Source: Mucilaginibacter terrenus
Lineage (GTDB): Bacteria; Bacteroidota; Bacteroidia; Sphingobacteriales; Sphingobacteriaceae
Assembly (NCBI RefSeq): GCF_003432065.1
Contig: NZ_QWDE01000002.1
Span: 868,001 to 932,000 of the forward strand
Length of the DNA stretch: 64,000 nt
Direction of reading: 5' to 3'
The notes beneath the pieces are model-generated. The model saw nothing but the letters and a program-made list of their open reading frames with translations. It did no database searches and was not told where the DNA came from. The position numbers were made by a program, and so were the translations under genes. This document shows, piece by piece, positions 52,186-60,455 of the stretch; the first letter of the stretch is position 1; every line of letters begins with the position of its first letter.

Positions 52186-52310
52186 GTCTGAATCAAAATT
52201 CTCAGAATCAAAGAATTTACAGGATGCTTTGCAGTCTGTTATATATTTCGTCTTACAATCAGGATTAAGAATTTTGTAAATTCTAAAATTCTGTAAATTC
52301 TGATTCAGAC
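52186..52310. repeat. 125-bp imperfect inverted-repeat element between uppP and truB
   Basis: The left arm (52186-52225) and the reverse complement of the right arm (52271-52310) agree at about 32 of 40 positions. Both begin GTCTGAATCA and share CAGAAT and AGAATTTACA. Each arm repeats AGAATTT-like units internally. The right end overlaps the uppP stop codon by 1 bp. It has the form of a small palindromic dispersed element or MITE relic. Confidence 0.75.
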
Positions 52311-53110
52311 TACACCATTTGCAAATTGTGGCCGGTCATTAATAGCACTATAATAACCCCACCAACTAATATGCGGTACCAGCCAAACAGCTGAAATCCC
52401 CTTTTCTCAAGAAAAGTAATGAAAGATTTTATAGCTAGCATAGCCACTATAAACGCAATAATGTTGCCTACTACCAGGAACTTAATCTGCTCGCCGGTGA
52501 ACATTTGCTCGTGCGTTTTGTGGTAATCCCACACCTCTTTTAAAGTAGCGCCAAACATGGTAGGCACGGCTAAAAAGAAAGAAAACTCTGCAGCGGCAGT
52601 ACGGCTAAGCTTTTGGCTCATGCCGCCAACTATTGTAGCGGCAGAACGGGATACACCCGGTATAACTGCAAGGCACTGAAAAAGGCCAACCTTCAGAGCT
52701 GTTGGGTAAGAGATGTTCTCTTCTTTTGTGACAGCTGTGTCCTGATTAAACCATTTGTCGACAAACAGCAGGATGATACCGCCTACCAGCAGCGAAATAG
52801 CCACCACAAGTGGGCTTTCCAGCAATTTATCAATGTGCTTTTTCAGCAATACGCCAACTATTACTGCCGGAATAACACCAACCACTAATTTAAAGTAGAA
52901 GTCGATAGAGCGGAAAAAGCGTTTAAAGTAAAGGATAACTACAGAAAGTATAGCACCAAGCTGTATCACTACCTCAAACAGCTTTACAAAGTCATCAGTA
53001 GCTATGCCCATAACAGACGATGCAATAACCATGTGACCTGTAGAAGAAACAGGAAGAAATTCGGTAAGGCCTTCTATTATCGCGAGAACAATTACGTGGA
53101 TAAGGTTCAT
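52310..53110 (-). CDS. uppP: Undecaprenyl-diphosphatase
   Basis: An integral membrane phosphatase that recycles undecaprenyl carrier lipid for peptidoglycan and other envelope polymers. The BacA/UppP motifs are [16 protein letters not shown] at residues 13-28 and [14 protein letters not shown]. About eight membrane helices are predicted over 266 residues. It follows the DUF3098 gene by 6 bp on the minus strand. Its stop codon overlaps the end of an inverted-repeat element, which may act as a partial terminator before truB. Confidence 0.95.
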   Translation of the reverse strand: MNLIHVIVLAIIEGLTEFLPVSSTGHMVIASSVMGIATDDFVKLFEVVIQLGAILSVVILYFKRFFRSIDFYFKLVVGVIPAVIVGVLLKKHIDKLLESPLVVAISLLVGGIILLFVDKWFNQDTAVTKEENISYPTALKVGLFQCLAVIPGVSRSAATIVGGMSQKLSRTAAAEFSFFLAVPTMFGATLKEVWDYHKTHEQMFTGEQIKFLVVGNIIAFIVAMLAIKSFITFLEKRGFQLFGWYRILVGGVIIVLLMTGHNLQMV

Positions 53111-53116
53111 GGTAGG

Positions 53117-53386
53117 TTATGCAGTTGGTTTTTTTAGGATAGCAAAAAAACCAAGGGCAAATCCCGCAAGTACAACTACCGGGGCAATAACAATTTTGGT
53201 GGTGCTGTAAATATCTGTAGTGCCGCTCATGAGAAAGAAACCGATGGCTACTACCACAATGCTGATGATGAGTAAGCGGTAGTTTTCTTTGCCGAACACG
53301 AATTGCACCGGCTGAGTATCTGCTACCGGCTTTGTTGCGGTAGTGCTTGTTTTTACTGTTGCAGCAGTCTTTTGTTGCTGTGCCAT
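53117..53386 (-). CDS. DUF3098 domain-containing membrane protein
   Basis: 89 residues. An N-terminal Thr/Lys-rich tail (about 1-30) precedes the conserved FGKENYRLLIISIVVVAIGF segment and a second helix (IVIAPVVVLAGFALGFFAI). This two-helix layout defines DUF3098. The gene is found between ftsX and uppP in many Bacteroidota, and the same order holds here. Function is unknown, but the context points to division or cell-wall metabolism. Confidence 0.87.
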   Translation of the reverse strand: MAQQQKTAATVKTSTTATKPVADTQPVQFVFGKENYRLLIISIVVVAIGFFLMSGTTDIYSTTKIVIAPVVVLAGFALGFFAILKKPTA

Positions 53387-53432
53387 ATATCTTTAAATTA
53401 ATGTTGTTAATGAATGTAAAAGGACCTGTTAA

Positions 53433-54311
53433 TTATCTGTACAGGTCGTATATTTTTAAACGTAAGAACTTGTTAACCGCAAGGTAGGTGCTAACGGCCG
53501 ACATTAAAATGCCAAGGCCGATGACCCCTAAAAATACAATGCCGAACTCTGTATAGTTCTGTAAGATAACCAGATCAGGGACCTGCTTGTAAGCCAGGTA
53601 TAAGGTAAGTATCAGTATCAGGATAGCTATTAAGCCACCAAGCAAACCATGCCATATACCATAAAGCAGGAACGGTTTACGTATAAAGCCCTTTGTGGCG
53701 CCTACCAGCTGCATAGACTTAATTAAGAAACGCTGTGAGTAAATAGCCAGCCTGATGGTGTTATTTATCAGTGCGACAGACAGCACCACGAATATACCAG
53801 CGAAGGCCAGTATTACCAGGCTTATGGAGGTAAGGTTCTGGTTCATCTGGTCAACAAGTGACTGCTGGTATTTGACCTCTTTTACTAAAGGGTTCTTCAA
53901 TAGATCCGCTTTAAATTTGTCTATGCCCGAGTTGTTGGCGTAGTCTGCCTTCAGGTAAACATCCAATGACTGCGACAGGGGATTGTAACCCAGGAATTTT
54001 ACAAAATCCTCCCCAAGGTCTTTCTGCAGGTTGCGTGCAGCAAGCTCTTTACTTACATACTGGGTTTGCTTCACCATAACGTTGCCGTCCAGCTGTTTTT
54101 GCAGTTGCAGCACATCCGCCTCGTGGGCGGCATCGTCCATGAAAATGTTTAATACGATGTTCTCTTTTACGTAGCGCGAAAGGTTATTGGCATGTACCAA
54201 TATCAGCCCCAGTAATCCTATCATCAGTAATACCATGGCTATACCAAAAACCGTAGAAATATATATGGTCTTGGTTTTTTTTGCCGACGCGCTTGTTTCG
54301 AATTCTTCCAT
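53433..54311 (-). CDS. ftsX: Cell-division ABC permease FtsX
   Basis: 292 residues with one N-terminal membrane helix (about 20-42), a periplasmic domain (about 45-160) and three C-terminal helices. This is the four-helix FtsX topology. The C-terminal part has the conserved SMQLVGATKGFIRKPFLL and LGVIGLGILMSAVSTYLAV segments. FtsX works with the ATPase FtsE to activate peptidoglycan hydrolases at the septum. No ftsE is adjacent. It heads the ftsX-DUF3098-uppP-truB-ribF run. Confidence 0.9.
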   Translation of the reverse strand: MEEFETSASAKKTKTIYISTVFGIAMVLLMIGLLGLILVHANNLSRYVKENIVLNIFMDDAAHEADVLQLQKQLDGNVMVKQTQYVSKELAARNLQKDLGEDFVKFLGYNPLSQSLDVYLKADYANNSGIDKFKADLLKNPLVKEVKYQQSLVDQMNQNLTSISLVILAFAGIFVVLSVALINNTIRLAIYSQRFLIKSMQLVGATKGFIRKPFLLYGIWHGLLGGLIAILILILTLYLAYKQVPDLVILQNYTEFGIVFLGVIGLGILMSAVSTYLAVNKFLRLKIYDLYR

Positions 54312-54474
54312 TCTTGATCAGATATAAGATGCACAGCTGATAACGGATTAATACGCAACCAGTCTAAATCAACCTATTATCCTGCGAAAATAGCAAACCC
54401 CTGCTAAAGCTGAAAGGATATGCAGGATAATTAACAATTATTAACGATCCTGCATACCTGCCAAGTGATATAGA

Positions 54475-55371
54475 TTACGCCGTCAACTCCTCGTAAGCTG
54501 CGGTTAGTCCGCGTTCTATGCCGCCACCTTGAAATTCGGTTACTCCGGGAATACTTTTTGCGGCAAGTATCTCCTCTTTGGTTTTGCCTGCTTTTATGCT
54601 GCTTTCTACGTAGGCTACCAGTTTCACTAGGAAGTCCTGCATTAATTTAAGGTCTTCTGCTGTGCCGGTAACTTTAACGGGGTCGAACGCGTGACCAAAA
54701 ACATACTGTGTTTTACTGTCAAATGTCTTTAATGATGATTCCAGCGCCAATGGCCAATGCTTGCACGAAGCGCCTGCGCTACGGTCTATATATGGGTACA
54801 TACGGTTAAATACAAGATCGCCGGTGTGAACAATATTAGCGTGCTCAAAATGGATCATAGCATCGCCGTTGGTATGGCCGGTGCCAAAGTAATGGGCAGC
54901 AATGCTTTCGTCGCCGTGTTTTATCTTCCACTTATCTGTAAAGGTAGTGTCGGGGTAAAGCTGTTTGTCATCATTACCGCCTTTGGCAGCAGCATTCTTC
55001 TGATTAGTAAGCGAGTTGGCATGAGCTGCTACCTTCTTCACTAAGCCTTTGAACGCGATGTTGCCGCTGGTATGGTCGCCATGGTGGTGAGTGTTGATAA
55101 GCCACTGAAAAGGTTTATCGCTTTTCTTTTGCATTTCAGCAATCAGGTGCGGCGCTGTATCCGGGAACTGCGCATCTACAACCACAATGCCTTCCTTATT
55201 TACCAGCCACGCAATGGTGCCACCTTTTTCGGTGAAGATGCCTACGTTGTTGCGGAGCGGAGTTACCTGGTAGCCGGGTTGGGCAAGTAAATTGGCAAAG
55301 CCACTTTTGCTTAGAAAAGCCAGTGCACCTGCTGTTAGTGCTGTTTGGGTTATAAATTGTCTGCGTTGCAT
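54475..55371 (-). CDS. MBL-fold metallo-hydrolase with a twin-arginine-like signal
   Basis: 298 residues. The N-terminus (MQRRQFITQTALTAGALAFL) has an RRQF-type twin-arginine signal, so it is exported folded. The metallo-beta-lactamase zinc motif is NTHHHGDHTSGN near residue 95, with further ligands in GTGHTNGDAMIHFEH and GHAFDP. It resembles secreted MBL hydrolases such as quorum-quenching lactonases and subclass B3-like proteins. The substrate is unknown. It is the first of two hydrolase genes on the minus strand before the divergent serpin gene. Confidence 0.88.
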   Translation of the reverse strand: MQRRQFITQTALTAGALAFLSKSGFANLLAQPGYQVTPLRNNVGIFTEKGGTIAWLVNKEGIVVVDAQFPDTAPHLIAEMQKKSDKPFQWLINTHHHGDHTSGNIAFKGLVKKVAAHANSLTNQKNAAAKGGNDDKQLYPDTTFTDKWKIKHGDESIAAHYFGTGHTNGDAMIHFEHANIVHTGDLVFNRMYPYIDRSAGASCKHWPLALESSLKTFDSKTQYVFGHAFDPVKVTGTAEDLKLMQDFLVKLVAYVESSIKAGKTKEEILAAKSIPGVTEFQGGGIERGLTAAYEELTA

Positions 55372-55425
55372 ATGTTTTTCTGATTGATGTTCTACTTATT
55401 GGTTCAGCAAGATAGCATTTAGCCG

Positions 55426-56283
55426 TTAATATTGATGGAATGACTGCGACACAAACTCCAGCACCACAGGTAACGAGGCACGCCAGTAGGTCCAGTTGTG
55501 AGCGCCGTCGCGTACGCGGTACTCGTGCGGAATATCTTTTTTACGCATTAAGTTGTGTACAAGGCCATTCCCTTCGTACAAGAAATCGTCGTCGCCTACA
55601 TCCATAAACCAGCGCACTGCTTTCTTCTGTGCGTCGGGCATGGCCTCCATCAATGGTAATACGCTGTACTTATTGTAATAGTTGCTTATGGTACTATCTG
55701 CCAAACCAGGTGTAGCCTTGGTGAGGGCGGCCTTAGCAGCGTCTAAATTCAAATACCCGGTAGCAGCACTTAGCGGGCAAGCCGAAGAAAACATCTCCGG
55801 GTGGTGCAGCGCGTAAATAAAGCTACCGCCGCCGCCCATGCTCAGCCCGGCTATGGCACGGAAGCGCTTATCGCTTTTAACCTTGTACTTTTTCTCTACA
55901 AAGGGTACAAGTTCAAAAAAAAAGAAATCCTCGTAATTCCAGTCGCCTTTTATATCATTAAAATATCCTCGACGGCCTGTATTGGCGTCGGGCATTACAA
56001 TTATCATCGGTGTGGCGGTACCTTCGCGTATGGCCTTGTCGGTAATGTTCAGCACTTCGCCAAATTGTACCCATCCGGTTTGATCGTCACCGGCACCATG
56101 CAGCAAGTACAGTATTGGGTAAGAGCGGCCGCTGCTTTCATAATCGGGCGGAAGGTATATAGCGTACTTACGTTCGCTCTTTAGTATTTTACTGTTTACG
56201 GTTAGGTTGTCGTACACTTTGCCGGTCTGCGCCATTACAGCAAAAGGGCAAAGCATAAGCATGCATGCAATAAGCTTTTTCAT
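55426..56283 (-). CDS. Secreted esterase (esterase D/feruloyl-esterase-like alpha/beta hydrolase)
   Basis: 285 residues with a signal peptide ending near residue 19 (PFAVMAQ). The start of the fold reads KYAIYLPPDYESSGRSYPILYLLHGAGDD. The nucleophile elbow is AGLSMGGGGSF, the acid is probably in DVGDDDFLYEGN, and the catalytic His is in RDGAHNWTYWRASL. These match the carbohydrate-esterase CE1-like group, including acetylxylan and feruloyl esterases. The natural substrate is unknown, but it fits a set of secreted glycan- and lipid-active enzymes around it. Confidence 0.88.
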   Translation of the reverse strand: MKKLIACMLMLCPFAVMAQTGKVYDNLTVNSKILKSERKYAIYLPPDYESSGRSYPILYLLHGAGDDQTGWVQFGEVLNITDKAIREGTATPMIIVMPDANTGRRGYFNDIKGDWNYEDFFFFELVPFVEKKYKVKSDKRFRAIAGLSMGGGGSFIYALHHPEMFSSACPLSAATGYLNLDAAKAALTKATPGLADSTISNYYNKYSVLPLMEAMPDAQKKAVRWFMDVGDDDFLYEGNGLVHNLMRKKDIPHEYRVRDGAHNWTYWRASLPVVLEFVSQSFHQY

Positions 56284-56466
56284 TTATAAAGGGTTTTCTA
56301 ATTGGGAGCGTACAACCGGGGTTTGTTGCTGGCAGATAAATTTAATAATAAAACACCGAAGTGCAAGGCCAGGCTTATCTCTTTTTTGTAGCTGCTGTAT
56401 CACTGGCGTTTACACCTGCGTAATGTATTTGTAAACTAAACAAAACACTAACTAAAACTTATTACA

Positions 56467-57714
56467 ATGAAGCGCATAAGTAAATCTCTTCTGCCCGGCC
56501 TGCTGGCGATAGGGCTGTTTTCCTGCAACAAAAGTGACCTGGAGCCCGGCACCGGTAAAGACCTTGTATTAACTGCCACCGAACAGCAAAAGGTTGCTGC
56601 TGACAATAAGTTCACGCTTAAGCTATTCAAAGGAATAGGACTGGCAGACAGTATAGATCATAATGTATTTATGTCGCCGTTAAGCGTAAGCTTTGCTATG
56701 GCGATGACGGCAAACGGAGCAAAAGGCGCTACGCTCGACTCCATCAACAAGGTCATGGAGTTTACCGGCTTTACACGGGACGACGTTAATAACTACTACA
56801 ATAAGCTGGTGACCGATCTGCCGCAACTAGACCCTAACACAAAGCTCAATATAGCTAACTCCATATGGTACCGCCAGGGCTTTAACGTGCTGCCCGATTT
56901 TATATCTGTAAACACCACAAAATACCAGGCACAGGTACAAGCGCTTGATTTTGGAAGTGCATCAGCAAAAAACACCATTAACGACTGGGTGAGCGGTAAA
57001 ACAAATGGTAAAATTCCTACTATAATTAATGCTATACCGACGGAAGTACAAATGTATTTAATAAACGCCATTTACTTTAAAAGTACCTGGAAGGCGAAGT
57101 TTGATGCTGCAAATACTGCTAAAAAGCCTTTTTATTTACAAGGCGGTGGTACAGTGCAGGCGGACCTGATGTCCAAAGAAGGGCTCGAATATAAAACAAA
57201 CTTTATCCCCGCTGACAGTACCCGGATTGCCGAAATCCCTTACGTGCATGATAAGTACAGTATGGTTATTGTGCTTCCGGGGGCAAACAAAACGGTGAAG
57301 CAGGTGCTCAGTGGCCTTACTGCCGATAAATGGCAATCCTGGATGAGCGGCTTATACCAACTTAAAGGGCGCGTTATTATGCCTAAATTTAAGTTCAGCT
57401 ATGGCAAGACACTCAACCAGCCCTTGTCGTCCTTGGGTATGAGTCTGCCTTTCAGCAACTCTGCCGACCTGTCTGGCATTAATGGTAATGGCGGGCTTAA
57501 GATAACTGAAGTAATGCACAAAGCATTTGTAGAAGTTAACGAAGAAGGTACTGAAGCGGCTGCTGCAACGTCAGTATCTGTTGGTGTTACTGCTCCGGCA
57601 CCATCACCAGACCTGGTGCTGGACCGCCCGTTTATGTTTGCGATAAGGGAGATGAAAACCGGGTTGATTATTTTTGCGGGTATTATAAACAACCCCACGT
57701 TAGCAGGTCAATAA
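56467..57714 (+). CDS. Lipoprotein serpin (serine protease inhibitor family I4)
   Basis: 415 residues. The lipobox GLFSCNKS gives a Cys near residue 20, so the serpin is membrane-anchored. The serpin core includes NVFMSPLSVSFAMAMTANGAKG, LNIANSIWYRQGF and IYFKSTWKAKF. The reactive-centre hinge EEGTEAAAATSV (Glu359-Val370) has the run of small residues needed for strand insertion, so it is predicted inhibitory. Counting 17 residues places P1-P1' near Thr375-Ala376, in VGVTAPAPS. That would suit elastase-like proteases. The C-terminal PFMFAIREMKTGLIIFAG is conserved. Confidence 0.94.
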   Translation: MKRISKSLLPGLLAIGLFSCNKSDLEPGTGKDLVLTATEQQKVAADNKFTLKLFKGIGLADSIDHNVFMSPLSVSFAMAMTANGAKGATLDSINKVMEFTGFTRDDVNNYYNKLVTDLPQLDPNTKLNIANSIWYRQGFNVLPDFISVNTTKYQAQVQALDFGSASAKNTINDWVSGKTNGKIPTIINAIPTEVQMYLINAIYFKSTWKAKFDAANTAKKPFYLQGGGTVQADLMSKEGLEYKTNFIPADSTRIAEIPYVHDKYSMVIVLPGANKTVKQVLSGLTADKWQSWMSGLYQLKGRVIMPKFKFSYGKTLNQPLSSLGMSLPFSNSADLSGINGNGGLKITEVMHKAFVEVNEEGTEAAAATSVSVGVTAPAPSPDLVLDRPFMFAIREMKTGLIIFAGIINNPTLAGQ

Positions 57715-57728
57715 GTTCATATCTATAT

Positions 57729-57765
57729 AAAACAAAAGCGCTCCAGGTCGGGGCGCTTTTGTTTT
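57729..57765. terminator. Bidirectional terminator of the serpin and phospholipase C genes
   Basis: AAAACAAAAGCGCTCC pairs with GGGGCGCTTTTGTTTT with one G-T wobble. It overlaps the phospholipase stop codon. Confidence 0.88.
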
Positions 57766-60322
57766 ATACCATGTCACCCATCAACGGGTCGCTAAAGCCT
57801 GGCTTGCCTGTTTCTACCCGTCCTGCGTAGCGTGCTGCGAAATCCGGGTAACCTTTAACTTTAACACTGAAGTCATACCAACCAAAGCTTTTAGCCAGGT
57901 CGATCTTCATTATCTGCGGAGCAAAGCTTTCGTAATGAATGGTCATCTGCTTTGCCGTGGTCTTGTAGGCATTGTCAGTAACCTCTACGGTTAGCGGCGC
58001 GTGATTGCCGGGTATGCTAAAGGTAAGCGCAACGTTGCCGTTTGCTGCATTACTCACCATTTGATAGGCAAAGTCAACGTTTATCTGTGGGTCTTTTGCA
58101 TCACCTTTAAACTCCCTGTAAAAGCCATTTGGCCCGTAAACACGCAAATAATATTTGCCGTTCTCAAAATCAGCCAATGGCCATTCATCTGTAATAGTAT
58201 CTCCCGGAGTTACCGCGTAGCTCCATGTGCGTACAACTTCCATAGTGCCCGGCGTGTGCAGGCTTGCATATTTGCCCGGCGCGTAAACATTAAATGCCCC
58301 GCCTGCAGCCTGTTTGCCAAAAAGCTTGTCGCCGGCTTTAAAAGTAAGTTCTACCGCGTTTTTGGCTTTATTAAAGCCGCCGTCGACGTATAGCTCGTAC
58401 GGCAAAGCGCAGGCGTGCTTGATGCCTTTCTCCTGCTGTGCCATAATGGGCGAAGTACGCGGGTTGTGTTTTATTGTTTTAACATCAGCGTCGGTAAGTT
58501 TTTTGAAGGTAGGCAGGCTCTTGAACTTGGCTTTGTGAATACCTTTTACATAAGCATCCATATCTAAGAATACTGGTGTAGGTATTTGCTCGCCATTATA
58601 CTGCCTGAAGGCCGAGGTTAGGTCACCACAAACCGTCCGGCGCCAGTTGCTGATGTTGCTTTCTTTAACATCCTTACCAGTTTTAAGCTTGATGAACTTC
58701 TCCAGAAACTGCAGGCTGGACGTATGGTCGAAAACTTCCGAATTCACCCATCCGCCGCGGCTCCATGGCGATGCGATGATCATCGGTACCCGATAGCCCA
58801 GGCCAATAGCATTTTCGCGGTAGTATTTGGCATCCCACTCTTTGCGCTTTTTTTCCTGATCCATAGTAACAAACTCTGCCTGGGTATCTATACCACCTGA
58901 TACTTTTCCGGTGCCCGGCTTGTGCGAATGTGGCGCCACGAAGGGCGGCACATGGTCAAAGTAGCCGTCGTTCTCGTCATAGGTAAGAATAAAGATGGTC
59001 TTCTTCCAAACTTCGGGGTTGTGCGTCAGGATGTCCATTACTTCTGATACATACCATGCGCCATACCATGGTGCGCTGGGGTGGTCAGAGAAATTTTCGG
59101 GCGCTGTTATCCATGATACTGTAGGTAGCTTGCCTGTTTTAACATCCTCCCTAAACTGATACAGTACATCGCCTTTGGGTACCTGTACCTCACGCGCAAC
59201 ACCATTGTCGGTATATTTAAGTGTGGTTAGCTTGTGGTAATTGTCGTCTTTACTGTTGGTGTCAAATGCTTTTTTGTGGATGTTCTTTTCGCGGTCTGTC
59301 AGCTTATCAAACGTGCCTGCCTCGGTTAGGTGGATGTCTTTTTTTATATTCTCCATATCCTTGCGCATTTGTTTTAGCTGCAGTTGCAGGTGGTCTATGT
59401 GTGCATCTCCGGGTGGCAGCGCAGCAAGCTTCTTTTCAGCTTCGGCAATCTGCGCCGGTAACAGCGCGTGTTTCTTTTTAAGGTATTCTAAGTGCTTACT
59501 GTGAAGTTTTACATGATACTGCTCAAAATACTCCAGCGGGTTATCCCCAAAATTCGATAACCAGGATTCCTGTTCACCCTCAAAGCCAACGTTAACGTAT
59601 AATTCGTTCTGGTAACACTTCCAGGATATACCGGCTTCTTCCAGCCGTTCGGGGAAAGTGGTCCAGTTCAGGGTTTCAAAGTCAGCATCCTCGTTCCACA
59701 CATTTGCCTGAGAGTCTTCATTCTGGTCTTTGCGAATAGTTCCGCTCCACAGGAACAAACGGTTTGGCGTAGTACCGGTGAGCGACGAGCAAAAGTGCTG
59801 GTCGCAAACGGTAAACGCATCGGCCAATGCGTAGTTAAAGGGGAGGTCCTGCCGGGTATGGTAGCCAAGGGTAAGCGGCATGTCCTTGTACGCTTTGCTG
59901 CCCGATTGTTTTTCTACCAGCCATTTATCAAACTTACCATCGTTACGGGCATCTACCTGGTTTGTCCAGCTATGCGGTAACGAACTCATCCATGTTGCCT
60001 TCGTGTTCTTAATATCCAGGTGGAAGGGAGCGTAAGTATCGCCCTTACGGTCGGTTTGCAGCCATACTGGGTTGCCGTTCGGCAGGTCTATTGCTCGTGG
60101 GTCATTGTACCCACGTACACCCTTAAGGGTGCCGAAGCAATGGTCGAACGAGCGGTTCTCCTGCATTAATATCACTACATGTTCTGCATCCTGCCAGGTG
60201 CTGCCCTTGGCCGGGTTAATGGCCAAAGCCTTTTGTATAGATGGAGGCAAAAGGCTGCTAAGGCCTGCGGCGCCGCTTAGCATTGCCGCTTTTTTTAAGA
60301 ACTCTCTGCGGGTATCAGACAT
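57764..60322 (-). CDS. Phosphocholine-specific phospholipase C with a coiled-coil insertion
   Basis: 852 residues. A twin-arginine signal (TRREFLKKAAMLSGAAG) leads to the catalytic domain of the phosphoesterase/acid-phosphatase family: HVVILMQENRSFDHCFGTLKGVRGYNDPR, YNPDDENDG-like TYDENDGYFDHVPPFV, and ASPWSRGGWVNSE. Two C-terminal DUF756 domains (about 665-840) bind substrate or membrane. Residues about 270-340 (from EYFEQYHVKLHSKHLEYL to IKKDIHLTEAGTF) form a charged helical, coiled-coil-like stretch within the catalytic domain that I do not recall in the usual Pseudomonas enzyme. It hydrolyses choline-phospholipids outside the cytoplasm. Confidence 0.9.
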   Translation of the reverse strand: MSDTRREFLKKAAMLSGAAGLSSLLPPSIQKALAINPAKGSTWQDAEHVVILMQENRSFDHCFGTLKGVRGYNDPRAIDLPNGNPVWLQTDRKGDTYAPFHLDIKNTKATWMSSLPHSWTNQVDARNDGKFDKWLVEKQSGSKAYKDMPLTLGYHTRQDLPFNYALADAFTVCDQHFCSSLTGTTPNRLFLWSGTIRKDQNEDSQANVWNEDADFETLNWTTFPERLEEAGISWKCYQNELYVNVGFEGEQESWLSNFGDNPLEYFEQYHVKLHSKHLEYLKKKHALLPAQIAEAEKKLAALPPGDAHIDHLQLQLKQMRKDMENIKKDIHLTEAGTFDKLTDREKNIHKKAFDTNSKDDNYHKLTTLKYTDNGVAREVQVPKGDVLYQFREDVKTGKLPTVSWITAPENFSDHPSAPWYGAWYVSEVMDILTHNPEVWKKTIFILTYDENDGYFDHVPPFVAPHSHKPGTGKVSGGIDTQAEFVTMDQEKKRKEWDAKYYRENAIGLGYRVPMIIASPWSRGGWVNSEVFDHTSSLQFLEKFIKLKTGKDVKESNISNWRRTVCGDLTSAFRQYNGEQIPTPVFLDMDAYVKGIHKAKFKSLPTFKKLTDADVKTIKHNPRTSPIMAQQEKGIKHACALPYELYVDGGFNKAKNAVELTFKAGDKLFGKQAAGGAFNVYAPGKYASLHTPGTMEVVRTWSYAVTPGDTITDEWPLADFENGKYYLRVYGPNGFYREFKGDAKDPQINVDFAYQMVSNAANGNVALTFSIPGNHAPLTVEVTDNAYKTTAKQMTIHYESFAPQIMKIDLAKSFGWYDFSVKVKGYPDFAARYAGRVETGKPGFSDPLMGDMV

Positions 60323-60455
60323 GGGTATTAGTAGTTGTGTTTACGCCGGCAATTTAGTAATAGGTATATTAACCCAATATAAATTAATTAGCTGTGCATA
60401 TTACGGTTAATATAAATTAACTAAATTTCCCACTGTAAATCTAACCACCATTTAT

